A stretch of DNA of 64,000 nucleotides from Branchipolynoe longqiensis (lineage: Eukaryota > Annelida > Polychaeta > Phyllodocida > Polynoidae), in NCBI GenBank assembly GCA_030323885.1, contig CM059198.1:57314917-57378916 (forward strand), in the 5' to 3' direction. The notes beneath the pieces were generated by a model, which saw only the letters and a list, made by a program, of their open reading frames with translations, had not been told where the DNA came from and searched no databases. This document shows, in pieces, positions 1 through 10,439 of this stretch (position 1 is the stretch's first letter; each line of letters starts with the position of its first letter). The position numbers and the translations under genes are program-made.

Positions 1-685
1 ATTGTATACCTTATTCTATATACCTTTTGTGTAAATAACCATGAATTGAAAACTGTCTGGTAGACCAGCGCGTCGGCACTGACAAAAGACTTATTCAGCA
101 GAATAAACATATTTACCCCAATAAAACTGTCTAGTGGGGAAAACAATGACTATTCAGACTTATCCATGATAGGCACTATACATTTTCAAGAAGAAAAACA
201 AAGATACTGAATTGGATATGTAAGATAGAATCTAGCTATAAATGTATGTCTTGAGATTATGATGCTTTTATTGGACTATGCAACTTTAAGGCATATTGAA
301 TGAGGAACATATTTCACTTACTAAGAGAAAAGACACAAATACACTTACAGTGGATCAGTCCGGAGAACGTACTGAATATTATTGTCAAGATTTGCATCTT
401 TTGAATACATTATGTTAAATAATATATTATTCCACTACAACTACAGCTAAAGCTCGCATCCTGGTATAACTACCTTGCGTTGGAAAACCACGCCAATCTA
501 ATCAGAATCGATTCCTATCCAGACTCAAAACCCATCGACGGTTTTCCTCCACTGCACTCGCTTCACAAATAGTTCACCGACCATCCGCGCGAACCTCGTG
601 AATGATTAGTGAATAGTTGGTAAATAGCCATCAACACTCCCCCACCACCTGCACCACTACTGTAATTACACCAACGGAGACATAC
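1..685. other. Non-genic sequence with short repeat fragments
   Basis: No convincing gene is seen here. Positions about 62-125 resemble 50372-50430; both carry a stretch on the pattern TTATTCAGCAGAATAAACAT, so this is a piece of a dispersed repeat. Positions about 255-296 match the end of the TTAA-flanked MITE described further on (CATCGGACTATGCAGCTTTAA-like end). The rest, about 300-685, is AT-rich sequence in which I recognise nothing. Confidence 0.5.
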
Positions 686-990
686 CGGGTGTGGTGGCGG
701 AATCGCTAGAGCGCAGACCTCCCGTGCGGGAGGTCGGGAGTTTAATTCCTAGTCAATTCAAAACTGATGATTTACTAAATTGATACTTTCCGCTGTCTAG
801 CTTGGTGCTCAGATTTAATAGGATAGGACCAGGACTAGTCAACTATGTGTCAGGATAATGTGACTATATTACCAAGTGATGTGCTGGAAGCCTGATTTCC
901 CAGTGGAGCAGCACTATAAAATTACCATGAGTGTGCACTGTCACAAATCGGTACCCGTCCTGATATGACCTTTAATGTTGTCAGGAGGGA
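686..990 (+). repeat. tRNA-derived SINE, head type A
   Basis: A Pol III-type head (GTGGCGGAATCGCTAGAGCG as box A region, GGGAGTTTAATTCC as box B region) is followed by the family body: the TCAGGATAATGTGACT block, the CCCAGTGG..GCAGCACTATAAA block, then CACTGTCACAAATCGGTACCCGTCCTGATATGACC. The tail here has decayed to GTTGTCAGGAGGGAAC. This is the first of more than 25 copies in the window and serves as a reference for the family structure. It encodes no protein; known SINEs of this kind depend on a partner LINE for copying. Confidence 0.85.
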
Positions 991-1142
991 ACATTCCAAA
1001 AGCCAACCGTGAATAGCTGGTAAATACCCATCGAGCCTCCCCCACGACCACCACCAGCATTTCTGAAGCTTAGACAAGGGCAACTGGTCGAGTGGGCTTT
1101 GAACTGTGGCAGTGTGTGGTTCCCAGAGAGCCGGTGTAGTAA

Positions 1143-1819
1143 GTTCAAAACACTACCCCACAACAACACCACAGTAGTGTTTTCAACCTAGGTTCAAAAC
1201 ACTATGATAGTGTTTTCAACTTAGTTACTGGTAGGTAACTACCGTGGCCATGCTGAAACACTATCCTTAAGTTCAAAACACTCCGCTTTAAGTTCAAAAC
1301 ACTACTATCATGGTGCTGGCAGCCTGGTCTCCCAGTCGGGCAGCACTATAAAGTTGCCATGAGTGTGCACCTTCACAAGTCAGTACCCATTCTGAGATGA
1401 CGATAGATGTTGCTAATACATAAAACAACAACAAACAAACACTGCAGCACCATCGGCATAGTCTAATACATCGTGCGGTTGCTGCAGCACCATCAGCGGA
1501 TACTAATATGTGGTGCAGATGCCGCGGTGGTATCAGCGTATACTACTAGTATGTGAGTCCTGATATGACTTTAGATGTTCCCAGGATATGAAACTCCCAA
1601 TAACCAAACTAGGTTACATTTTGCGACATTACACTTACAGCCCCCACTGCCGTGTTATGATAGTGTTTTGAACTTGGGTAGTGTTTTGGACATATGTAGG
1701 GGTAGTATTTTGAACTTAACAGTAGTGTATTGTACTTAAGTTGAAAACACTACCATTGTGTTTTGAACTTAGGTTGAAAACCCTACCATAGTGTTTTCAA
1801 CTAGGTAGTGTTTTGAACA
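1143..1819. mobile_element. Foldback TIR element with repeated GTTCAAAACACTA ends
   Basis: Perfect 15-bp terminal inverted repeats are visible: GTTCAAAACACTACC at 1143-1157 and GGTAGTGTTTTGAAC at 1805-1819. Inside each end the same motif recurs several times in both orientations (about 1170-1310 and 1655-1805), so each end could fold on itself. The middle holds two SINE tail fragments (1310-1440 and 1555-1611). No transposase reading frame and no clear target duplication were seen. It is probably a non-autonomous DNA element; its class is unknown. Confidence 0.6.
1310..1440 (+). repeat. SINE 3' fragment inside the foldback element
   Basis: This matches only the 3' third of the SINE family: the CCCAGT..GCAGCACTATAAAG block, the GTGTGCAC..CAAGTCAGTACCC block, and the tail ATAAAACAACAACAAACAAAC. 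The head is missing, as expected for 5' truncation during retroposition. Positions 1555-1611 hold a second, shorter tail fragment (GTCCTGATATGACTTTAGATG then CTCCCAATAACC). Confidence 0.75.
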
Positions 1820-2204
1820 TCCTACACCGGGCAGTGTGGTGACGGCGGAGTTCTTTGGTGTTGGAGTTTGGTGGATATTATAATACTCGGCATTGCAGAG
1901 AAGGTCCCTGGAGGGAGGACATGGAATGGTGGGGGTGGGGGGCTGTGGGGGTAGGGGGGGGGTGTGGAGAAAGGCTGAGACCTGGCAGTGGCTCCAGGCT
2001 CTGCCGAACCAGATGCCCCCCAGATGGCCTAATATAGTGTGGAAGCAATCGGAATCTGGGATATGAGGAGGACCGACACTGGTGTGAATGTGCTAGAGGA
2101 GTGGTGTGTGTAGGGGTGTGTGGGGGTGCGGGAGGTTTGCGTGTGTGTCTTTCTTGGAGTTTGACATCCTGGAAACATCTGCGATCATATCAGGATTGGT
2201 CGGT
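1820..2204. other. Non-genic, G-rich stretch
   Basis: No gene is seen. About 1925-1975 has several runs of four or more G, and 2100-2150 is TG-rich; a G-quadruplex on the plus strand is possible around 1928-1970. A 60-codon open frame here is compositionally skewed and has no recognisable domain. Confidence 0.4.
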
Positions 2205-2565
2205 TGTTTGAGTTTTACGTCCCGGTAACATCTAAGGTCATATCCGGACGGCTACTTACTTGCGACAGTGTGCACTCATGGTGACTTTATAGTGCTGCCC
2301 CACTGGGAGACCTGACGATGGGCACCATTCCCTGATATCCTATTCAGTCACATTATCCTACAGCTGGCCAGCATTGAAAACAAGCCTGAATACCCAGGCT
2401 TATATGTTATGGACAGTATAAATACAGCCTCAATAAAAAAATATATATACAAATCCTGACACTAACCTATCCAGTCCCTGCGCTACCTGAAATCTGGTCG
2501 AGTGATAGGCTAGGAAGCGAACAGTATCAATTTTGTATATCATCGGTTTGACCCGACCCGGGGGA
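2205..2565 (-). repeat. SINE copy split by a nested retroposon fragment
   Basis: Read on the minus strand, the body lies at 2458-2565 and the body plus tail at 2205-2358. The tail side shows GTTTTACGTCCCGGTAACATCTAAGGTCATATCC, the reverse of the normal SINE tail (given here in two parts of the family pattern). The copy is interrupted at 2358-2457 by an unrelated fragment flanked by ATCCT on both sides, so the SINE is older than that insertion. Confidence 0.75.
2357..2456 (+). mobile_element. Retroposon fragment D nested in a SINE
   Basis: About 100 bp (CAGCTGGCCAGCATTGAAAAC, then an A-rich end with ATATATATAC) interrupt the SINE. The same sequence occurs at 10056-10180, 26043-26289 and 50038-50225 in the opposite orientation, where it begins with a T-rich run. 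The A-rich end suggests a poly(A)-type retroposon. ATCCT is present on both sides (about 2351-2355 and 2456-2460) and may be a short target duplication. Confidence 0.5.
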
Positions 2566-2570
2566 AGGGG

Positions 2571-3190
2571 TTCGGGGCAGGGAAGTTGAGTAGGTGGAAC
2601 AGGATTGGAGAGGCTGTTTGCTCCTGGAGGTTTTCGCTGATGTGTGCAATCTCACTGGAACTGATTGCTACATTCACACGGTCATTGCCCGCTTGCCTGC
2701 CTTGCCATGCTGTATATAGGGTGAGGAGGGGGAGAGGGCGGGTGAGAGGGGGCGACGGGGAGGAGGGGGGAGGGAGGGGCGGGGAGGTGTCCGCTCAGCT
2801 CACACATGTCGGGATGTTCTTTCTACTCGAACTACTTTCCTCGCGTCCACTGTCAAATCAGCACCGGCATGTCTACACCTCAACGACGCCCTCACCCCAC
2901 ACCCCCTCATCTCTACCCCACCCTACCCCCACCCAGACTCCACACACACCCACACACACACCACCCACACCCAGACACCACCTCTCTGCTAGTACCGGAA
3001 ATGGAGCTAGCCTGGTGTAAAATATTCCGATAAAACGTATTGGTGGGGAATGAAAATTGTCTATAATGGAATACAAATGGTCGATTAAGGTAAATGGTAT
3101 ATAGTGCCAGGTGCATGGATATATTTATGTAGTTGCTGGTGGTCCTTTACTTATGGTCAATAGTCATTGTGTATTAGGTAGATAGTGTTG
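2571..3190. other. Non-genic, with G-rich and C-rich tracts
   Basis: Positions 2718-2788 are strongly G-rich (many GGG and GGGG runs, so G-quadruplex potential on the plus strand). Positions 2880-2985 are an AC/CCCCA-rich tract. Overlapping open frames of up to 144 codons cross these tracts, but they have biased composition (poly-Pro/Thr, poly-Gly) and no domain. I see no gene. Confidence 0.5.
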
Positions 3191-3196
3191 AGGAGG

Positions 3197-3585
3197 CATT
3201 AGTGATACTGTGTACAGGGCCTCAGTAGCTCTACTCACTACCCCCTCCCCCCAACTGTTAGTCACGGATCACCACACATACAGCTCAGGCAGGTGGTGGC
3301 CAAGCAGCAACACTGCATGGTCGTGGTGGGGAGATCACAGTAGCCATGGTGACCCAGGAATGCTTACTGTTCATTGGTGGAACTATAAATGCTTGTTGCT
3401 CATTGGAGAACACAGTCAGGTGGTATGCCATACCGGATCCATGTACCACTAGATAATAAACCTGAGGGCATTGTCTCTCTCTCTACTGTCATTCTTTATC
3501 CTCTTCCTTTCTCTTCTTGCCTGTATTGATTTCATTATAGCCTGCCTACACAACCCACATATGCCAGCTGTGGACTTTACACTGC
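3197..3585 (+). mobile_element. LTR-like repeat, plus orientation
   Basis: About 380 bp here match the reverse complement of 39557-39930, with a shorter relative at about 19795-19975. The shared order is: GGATCACCACACA, CAGGTGGTGGCCA, CATTGGTGGAACTATAAATG, GGATCCATGTACCA, AATAAACCTGAGGGC, then a pyrimidine-rich TGTCTCTCTCT block and GCCTGTATTGATTTCA. A TATA-like box (3384-3390) before AATAAA (3455-3460) is typical of a retrovirus-like LTR. No TSD or internal coding region was found, so solo LTR status is an inference. Confidence 0.4.
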
Positions 3586-3610
3586 GTTATCTGTATAATC
3601 AGCCCACCTA

Positions 3611-3708
3611 CCTGTCGCCATCCTGTCACAGTGCTTGTCAACTCGACCTTGACATTGAGCCTGTCGCCATCCTGTCACAGTGCTTGTCAACTCGACCTTG
3701 ACCTTGAG
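3611..3708 (+). repeat. 49-bp tandem duplication
   Basis: The block CTGTCGCCATCCTGTCACAG and the following CTCGACC are present twice with a 49-bp offset (about 3611-3658 and 3660-3707), almost identical. This indicates a recent local duplication. No gene overlaps it. Confidence 0.7.
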
Positions 3709-3749
3709 CCTACACAGGCAGGTGGGTATGATCAGCCACTACGCGCCTC

Positions 3750-3945
3750 AGTAGTTAGGTGAAGCCTGTGAAGATGTTATTGGTTGTTGGAATTGTACAT
3801 ACTGGCAACATCTCTATTGACACATACTTGATTGGATGTTTTTATATTATATGTAAAAGTGATGGTTGTTTAAAAAAAACAATTAGAGCCGTGAATATGG
3901 CATACGCTGCCGACACGGCGTTAAAAAACCACCAATCAATCAATC
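3750..3945 (+). repeat. Dispersed repeat K with (CAAT)n tail
   Basis: The end reads GTGAATATGGCATACGCTGC, then CGACACGGCG, an A run and AATCAATCAATC. The same end occurs inverted at 30323-30385 with GATTGATTGATTGATTGG. A fixed 3' sequence plus a short tandem tail is typical of non-LTR retroposons. The 5' limit is uncertain. Confidence 0.5.
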
Positions 3946-4574
3946 TAAGGTCATATCAGGTCGGGTACAGACGGGGTACAGTGTGAACTCATGGCTATTG
4001 TTTAATGCTGCCCCACTGGGAAATCAAGGTACCAGGACCATGAGACAATATCCCACTCAGTCACATTATCCTGACACTGTGTTCATCATCATCATGCTGT
4101 CGGTCGCGATGCGACAAAGACTGCTTTCATTACTTGACTGCCGCTCTCCATTTAGCTCTCTGCTGTGAGAGTTGCGTCCATGAGTCGGTCTTAATGTCTC
4201 TCAGCTTCAGGTTTCAAAACATTTCATGAAAGCTGCCTGCAAAAGTCTTGAAGTGCTGCTGGCTTTTGCAAGTTACCAGCGGCACTCTCTCGGGGAGCAA
4301 ATAGAGGTTTCACACCGGCAAGAACATGTCAAGACAGGCGCAAAACTATTTGTCCCTGCAGTGGCTGGTCGGGAGATGTTGGGAGTTCCATACATCAACC
4401 ACCCTTAATGCTGACACTGTGCTAAGCAGTCCTTATCCTATCCTATTAATGCTGAGTATCAAGCTAGGAAGTGACAAGTATCACTTTTGTAAGTCATTGG
4501 TTTGACACGACCGGGAATCAAACTCCCGATCTCCATCAAGGGAGGCCGGCGCTATACGGATTCAGCCACCAGAG
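3946..4574 (-). repeat. SINE (type A) broken by a LINE derivative
   Basis: Minus-strand SINE: the body lies at 3946-4081 and the rest of the body and head at 4411-4574. Near the head one sees CGACCGGGAATCAAACTCCCG, the reverse of the type A box B. It is interrupted at 4082-4410 by a LINE-derived insertion flanked by a perfect 11-bp duplication, CTGACACTGTG (4071-4081 and 4411-4421). Its 5' end was then hit by the MITE at 4578-4890. Three events can therefore be ordered in this locus. Confidence 0.85.
4082..4410 (-). mobile_element. Chimeric LINE-tail derivative, (GAT)n end
   Basis: On the minus strand this ends with the LINE 3' sequence (stop codon region, CTTTGTCGCATCGCGACCGA, then (ATG)n). 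Its 5' half is a different module of about 195 bp that begins GGTGGTTGATGTATGGAACT. The same module is joined to the same LINE tail at 11386, 37346 and 41020, but at different points of the LINE. The perfect 11-bp target duplication shows genuine retroposition. No intact protein is encoded here. Confidence 0.8.
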
Positions 4575-4577
4575 CTG

Positions 4578-4890
4578 GGCCGCATTCAGGGTCCGTCTCG
4601 GAGGCGTCTCGGCGACGTCTCGGCGATGCTTTTTGGTCTATTTGCGTTCAGGGTCCGTCTCGGCGACATCTCGGCGACGCGTCCCTTTTCAGGTTGGAGA
4701 CAAAACGCGCCTCGAAAATGGCCGCCACATGCAGTGGTTTCATCCAATCAGAGCGCAGCATTTCGATTGCAAATGGCCGCCGCCTATGGGGGCGGCCATT
4801 TTCGAGGCGACCAACTGCTATTGTTGTTCAGACTAGCCTGACGTCACGGGCGCCTCCGAGGCGCCTCCGAGACGGACCCTGCACGGGGCC
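4578..4890. mobile_element. 313-bp Harbinger-like MITE, copy 1
   Basis: The terminal inverted repeats start GGCCGCATTCAGGGTCCGTC and end GGACCCTGCACGGGGCC, flanked by the 3-bp duplication CTG (4575-4577 and 4891-4893). A second copy of exactly the same length lies at 12385-12697, flanked by CAG. Inside are CGTCTCGGCGACGTCTCGGC subterminal repeats and an inverted pair around AAAATGGCCGCC. There is no transposase. A CWG target plus TIRs is what I recall for zebrafish Harbinger elements, so a PIF/Harbinger link is likely but not proven. Overlapping open frames of 70-190 codons are artefacts. Confidence 0.8.
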
Positions 4891-4914
4891 CTGGTCACTT
4901 GTGAAGAAGGCACA

Positions 4915-5339
4915 GCTGAAAGGCTGGCGTGCGGAGAGGGGAGGGCGGGGGAGGGAGGGAGAGGAGGAGGAGCAGGAAGGGAGTGATGGAATTGAAGTTG
5001 ATATCCGAGCCCCATCCGAGTTGAGAGTAAAGCGAGGATCAACTTGTGACATTGCACACCCATGACAACTTTGAGGTGTTGCCCAACTGGGATACCGCAC
5101 GCTCATCAGGTTTTGGGGAATGCACACGTGACGATCAGATTGTCTAGTGGGCACATTGGTGTATTTCAATGTGGCATATCACGGGTACAATTCTCAGCCG
5201 AGTGAATAGTTAAAGATATTTGCAAAAAATTGAAATTGGGTCTTGACTTCAACCCCCCCCCCCCGACAATGCGTTGGAAATATATTGGAAAGCTACGGCA
5301 AGAAATGGTTGCATTGAGAGGTACATGACCGGGTATTGT
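4915..5339. other. G-rich tract, SINE fragment, then non-genic
   Basis: Positions 4934-4985 are G/A-rich (GGGAGGGCGGGGGAGGGAGG-like), with G-quadruplex potential. About 5035-5095 matches part of the SINE body on the minus strand (CAACTTGTGAC, then GCCCAACTGGGATAC). The remainder to 5339 has a run of C near 5252-5263 and no gene. Confidence 0.5.
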
Positions 5340-7143
5340 ATCATTGTGTTTTGTATCAGTCTATTATAGTATGAGTGTGCATTGTATATGTGTTATTATT
5401 TGCATCAGTGTGTATTGCAACAGGGTGTATTGTATCAGTTCTCATTACATCAGTGTGCACTGTATCAGTGTATGATATTAGTATGCATTGCCATTGGATC
5501 CGTGTGTATTGTTATTGAATCAGTGTGTATTTTATCAATCTGCATTGGATAATTATATATTGTATCAGTGTGTATTGTATCTCAATGTATATTGCATGCA
5601 TTGTATCAATGAACATTGCATCTTTGTGTGGTATACATGTGGATGTGTTATTGGGGCTGTGTGTATTCGTATTGGATCGGTGTGATTTGATCAATGTGCG
5701 TTGTAGCAGTGTGCATTGTATCTGGGTGTATTGCATCAATATGTGTTGTATCAGCGGGTATTGTAGCAGGGTGCCTTACATCAGTTTAATTATATCAGTT
5801 TGTATTATATGAGTGTGTAGGGTATCAGTGCGTATCATATCAATGTGAATTGTGTCAGTATGTGCATTGTATCATTGTGTATTGTGTCGGTATATATTGT
5901 AGCAATGTGTATTGCAGCAGTGTGTATTATAGAATAGTGCATTACATCAGCGTTGTTGTATCAGATTGTATAAGTGTCTATTGCATCAGTGCATACTGCA
6001 TCAGTGTGCCTTACACCAGTCTCATTGTATCACTTTGTATTGCATCAGTGTGTAGAGTATCAGTGGAGATCGCATCAGTATATATTATGTCAGTATATAT
6101 TGCACCTGCTTGTATTGTACCAGGGTATATTGCAACAATGTACATTATGTAATCGTGCATTACATCAGTGGTATTGTATCAGAGTGTGTTGTATCAAGGT
6201 GTAGTGTATACATTAATATTGTATCAGCATGTATTGTACCAGTGGGAATTGTACATGTGTGCAGTGTATCAGCATGTATTGTGCATGTGTGTATTGTATC
6301 AGTGTATGTTGCATCAATGGGTATTCTATAAATGTATGTTGTATCAGTATATATTGCTCCTGTCTGTACCGTACCCGTGGGTATTGTTTCAGTATGCATT
6401 GCACATGTGTATATTGTACATGCATGCATTGTATCAGTGTATATTGTATCAGTATGGAGTGTATCAGTATGTATTGTCCATGTGGGTATTGCACATGCGC
6501 ATAACCTGTGTGTAGTGCATCACTGTGTATTGTATCAGTGTATATTGTGTCAGTATGCAATGCACATGTGTGTAGTGCATCAGTGTGTATTGTATCAGTG
6601 TGTGGTGTGTCAGTGTTTATTCTGTCAATATAAATTATGGTGTGTGTATTGGTTCAGTGTGTGTTGTATCACTACGTATTGCACCAGTATGTGTTGTGTC
6701 AGTGTGTATTGCATCATTGTGTATTGTGTCAGTACATACTATGAATATGTGTATTGTATCTAGGTGTGTTGTATTGGTATGTGGTGTATCAATGTGTATG
6801 GTGTCAGTATATATTATGCATGTGTGTATTGCACCGGTGTGTATTGTGCATGTGTGTATTGTATCAGTATGTGTTGTATCAGTGTGTATTGTGTCAGTAT
6901 ATAGTATGCATATCTGTACTGCACTGGTGTGTATTGCACATGTGTGTATTGTATCAGTATGTGTTGTACCAGAGTATGTGTTGTATCAGGGTGTATTATG
7001 TCAGTATATATTATGCATGTGTGTATTGCACTGGGGTGTATTGCGCATGTGTGTATTGTATCAGTATGTGTTGTATCAGGGTGTATTGTGTCAGTATATA
7101 ATGCATGTCTGTATTGCACCTGTGTGTGTTGTATCGGTGTGGT
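5340..7143 (+). repeat. 15-bp minisatellite with 90-bp higher-order units
   Basis: The unit is close to CAGTGTGTATTGTAT (15 bp), repeated with drift for about 1.8 kb. Near the 3' end the units form a 90-bp higher-order repeat: CAGTATATATTATGC-like units start at 6805 and 6895, then at 7002 (after an extra unit) and 7092. Since 15 is a multiple of three, several frames stay open for up to 198 codons as runs of Cys-Ile-Ser-Val-Tyr-type peptides. I regard these as artefacts rather than proteins. Confidence 0.9.
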
Positions 7144-7797
7144 TATGCTGTCTCAACCTGTCAATAATCAGCGCTGTTTGAAGCTGGTTCCATCCTCCCC
7201 TTTCCTCAGATCGTCCAGATACTTAAACAAACCCAATCATTCAATCAATCAATCCAATATGTCCGTACAGCTAATCGATATGACCAGTCCATGTATCCCG
7301 AGCCTCCCCCACCCATGTGATGTATGTATACCTGTGTGATCTTGTCCACTATGTACATGAATTAACAATTACTCATGTAATAGGACTGTTATCAATGAGT
7401 ACACCTTTGAAGTGCAGGTCTAACTAAATACTGGCAATCTTCTGGGATAATCAGTGTATTTATTATGCACTACTGCTGGATCAGAGGAGGAGTAGCTAAC
7501 TGTAGGAAATAATCAGAGACTGGTAAGAACCAATTAAGCCCATTCATCAGCAACAAAAGCAGATCCACTGTACAGATGTATACATCAGGTAATATATGGA
7601 TCACCGAGAAAGCAGATTGCTGCCCTCCTCCTGCTGAACCCCCTCCCCCACCCTGAGCCCCAACCCTGCGCCGCCCCTCCTGTAAGATTCACTCGGCGCC
7701 CTGCCTTTGATCCACGCCTATATGTCTATATGGCTCCTTGCCTGACAGTTCAGTGCAGGATGCTTCATACTACAATGTCGAATTTCTATGACAACCG
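7144..7797. other. Non-genic, with two repeat fragments
   Basis: Positions about 7144-7255 end in a (CAAT)n-like tail (CAATCAATCAATCC) and may be the 3' end of a retroposon. Positions about 7690-7790 match the start of repeat family S2 on the minus strand (TATGGCTCCTTGCCTGACAG). About 7255-7690 contains nothing I recognise, apart from a C-rich patch at 7620-7680. Confidence 0.4.
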
Positions 7798-8118
7798 ACA
7801 CATAGTGGCCGAATCGGTAGAGCGCAGGATTCCAGGGTGGAAGGTTGGGAGTTCAAATCCCGGTTGAGTCAAACCAATGACTTTTCAGTTGATACTTGTC
7901 GCTAGATAGGCTGGTGCTTGGCATTAATAGGATAGGATAGCGACTGGTTTGCATGGTATGAGGATAAGGTGACTGCCTGGGATATCAGGTCATGATGCCG
8001 TTGGCCTGGTGTCGCAGTGGGGCACCACTATGAAGTCATCAGGAGCGGGCACAATCACAGGTCGGTACCCATCATGATATGAGCTTCGATGTTGCTAGGA
8101 TATAAAACAACAACAATA
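7798..8118 (+). repeat. SINE, head type A, near full length
   Basis: The head GTGGCCGAATCGGTAGAGCG (box A region) is followed by GGGAGTTCAAATCCCGG (box B region), the TCGAGTC-like linker, the body, and the tail GATGTTGCTAGGATATAAAACAACAACAATAATG in family order. This is one of the most complete type A copies. It is diverged at many single bases, so it is not a very recent insertion. Confidence 0.9.
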
Positions 8119-8566
8119 ATGTGTAGTATGCAAACTGGCGTTGGCGTGAGTAGGTTTACAGTTCAGCAAAGACACTCTTAATTAAGACTATTAGGTAATT
8201 ATTTATATTCTACCATCAAGTACAGCAACAATGAATATGGTTTCGATGGAGCAATCCTATAGCTGGACCCACAAATAGATATACTAATCATTAATTAAGT
8301 CAGCGTTTCAAAGGAAAGGCGGTGGTTACAGACGTCTGCAGACACATGTTGCTATGCCCAGAATAAAGTAGACCTGGATACAGGCATTTGAGCAGGGGTC
8401 AAGGTCACTCTGCTGTGCCTAAGCCAGCACATAAGCAATGGTAGAGAACTACCAACGAATACACATCGGAACCATGTAGAAACTGGAGACAGTGCTGAGG
8501 TATGTAACACTGCAGCCTAAAGAGGATTGGCATAATAGATGCATCATAATGAATGCAATGCACTTA
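8119..8566. other. Non-genic, nothing recognised
   Basis: No repeat family, RNA gene or plausible coding exon could be assigned. Short open frames on both strands near 8449-8680 extend into the adjacent TIR element and look accidental. Confidence 0.4.
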
Positions 8567-8967
8567 AGCCCACTGTCACACCTCGCCGGATTGAGCAACG
8601 GACGGAATTGTCTAGTCTGGTCGTGTTCAGGCGTGATAAAATGTGTCAAAATGTTGCGATATCAGGTCAAAGGCCACTGAATGAACGGACATGAGACGGA
8701 CATGAAGCGGACATGAAACGGACATGAACGGATAGCCAACTGACGGAGCAAACTCAAACCTGACAAGAATCGTAGATGTCAATCCGGCGGCATACGTTCC
8801 AAGCTTTGTGCATGTTCAAAACTTGTAACAGATCAAGCCGGATATCAACGGTTATCAACGGATAAGCAATGGATATGGAACGGATGCAAACCAGACTTTT
8901 CCGCATATCACCGGACATTGTTCGGTTTCTTTCCATTTCCTCAATCCGGCAAGGTGTGACAAGGGCT
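8567..8967. mobile_element. 401-bp TIR element with TTA target duplication
   Basis: The left end AGCCCACTGTCACACCTCGC and the right end AAGGTGTGACAAGGGCT form inverted repeats that continue inward through CCGGATTGAG and CTCAATCCGG. TTA flanks both sides (8564-8566 and 8968-8970). Inside, 8682-8730 holds four to five copies of CGGACATGAA. A TTA duplication with long TIRs fits a non-autonomous PIF/Harbinger-like element. No transposase is present. The next element begins at once on its right. Confidence 0.75.
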
Positions 8968-8971
8968 TTAC

Positions 8972-9715
8972 ATATGGGTCACTCTCCTGAAAACTGACCA
9001 GAAGTGTCACATGGAGAGTTAAAATCCAATAATTGGAATTTTTAACATTCTTTTATTGCATATGAAAGCTGGAAATTTCCCCTTTACATCTATGTAAAAT
9101 ATAAATTGATCAGATACAAAATAAAGGTGTAGTCCATGATTAAGCTATGTCTTATGGCAATATAACATGTGTTGCTCACATGTAACACATGTTTAATACA
9201 CGACACAGTCTGCTTAATACAAATCTAAGCAGAATTAAATAATCTTCTACATACAAGCATATTAATCATTGCATAATATACATAAATATGTGCTTATATT
9301 GATAACAAAAAAAGTAATTCACAGCCATGAATAATTAGTGTACAATATTTGTGTGGCATCCAGACACCACTTTTATAATTTAAGCATGCATACATGTTAA
9401 TAAATACCTCCTTTTTGATTTGGGAACTGTTTTTATTGATCTATCAATGCAATACAAGATGTTAGTAAGGATCCAACCATGTCCCATATGTCATGTTACA
9501 AATAGCTGGCTGTAAAATGTGTTGTTTTGGTACAAAAACACTTCATAACTAAAAGGACCAAAGTTGCACACAGTTTAATTTACTTCCCTTATTTCTTACA
9601 TCAAATCTGAACATGAATATGAAATGTATAAGGACACAAATAAGTAGGAAGTTTGTTTATTGATGTTTTAAAATCCCATCCCATGCTGACTAGTTTTTAG
9701 GAGAGTGTCCGATAT
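8972..9715. mobile_element. Family C TIR element, copy 1
   Basis: The ends ATATGGGTCACTCTCC and GGAGAGTGTCCGATAT are inverted. The whole sequence matches the element at 62041-62848 in opposite orientation, including CACATGGAGAGTTAA near one end and the GGATTTTAAAACATC type block near the other. It is AT-rich and has no long reading frame. It is a non-autonomous DNA element of unknown superfamily. Confidence 0.75.
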
Positions 9716-10439
9716 GCATATGTTGGATAGGTTTACAGTGCATAGGTAGTAAAGGGTCCTGGCAGCACTGTAATGGGGATATTTGTGTAGACGGTAAATT
9801 AATATTACACCAAAAGTAGGTTTAGGAACTCACCCTTCTTGCGATTCCAGAGTTGGCATCTTAACCATTACACCATCTGCTGCAATCACCCCACGCACCT
9901 GTCTTTTTGTATGCCTGTCTGTATGGCCACTGGGCTGAGAGATGGCTACAGTTGATGACAATACCCAAGTTGGCCATATCCAAAACTGTACTACGACTAC
10001 AAGGTCATACAAATTCATATACCAGACGGGATGGCCGACTGAGTTGAACATATGTCCCCAGGTTTTATTTTTTTTAATTTTTTTATTGAGGCTGTATTTA
10101 TTCTGTCCATAGCATATAAGCCTGGGTATTCAGGCTTGTTTTCAATGCTGGCCAGCTGTAGTGTTGGTGTTATCTTATCACACATTAGCTGCTGATCAGG
10201 TATTTGGTTGCCTGCATTTCAGTAGATAGTTGGTTGCTCTGGTTAGTAGTCTATGTTACATTTTTTGGATTTTCTTGGCATATATGTGTTTTACTTTTTC
10301 TACTCTTACTACTAGACTAGCCTACTCCTATTTACATATCATAGGCTTGTACGTAGCTGTGTGGTGTGCTATCTGGCTACTTTTGGCATGGTTACCTTCC
10401 ATTGGGCATCCCGCTAGTGGGCCGTGACATATCACATGC
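9716..10439. other. Repeat fragments, no gene
   Basis: About 9830-9890 resembles the tRNA-like part of family S2 on the minus strand (reverse complement contains GGTGTAATGGTTAAGATGCC). Positions 10056-10180 are retroposon fragment D, minus strand, starting with a T-rich run and then GAGGCTGTATTTATTCTGTC. About 10180-10439 has no assigned feature. Confidence 0.45.

Noticed and set aside
686..760. Intact tRNA genes at SINE heads
   Set aside because: The head is repeated many times with the same attached body and cannot fold into a complete tRNA by eye. It is a SINE promoter region.
4502..5065. 187-codon frame
   Set aside because: It crosses from the SINE head through the MITE into a G-rich tract, so it is assembled from unrelated repeats.
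6332..7339. Cys-Ile-Val-Ser-Val repeat proteins
   Set aside because: They follow from the 15-bp TATTG(T/C)AT-type minisatellite. Many frames overlap on both strands.
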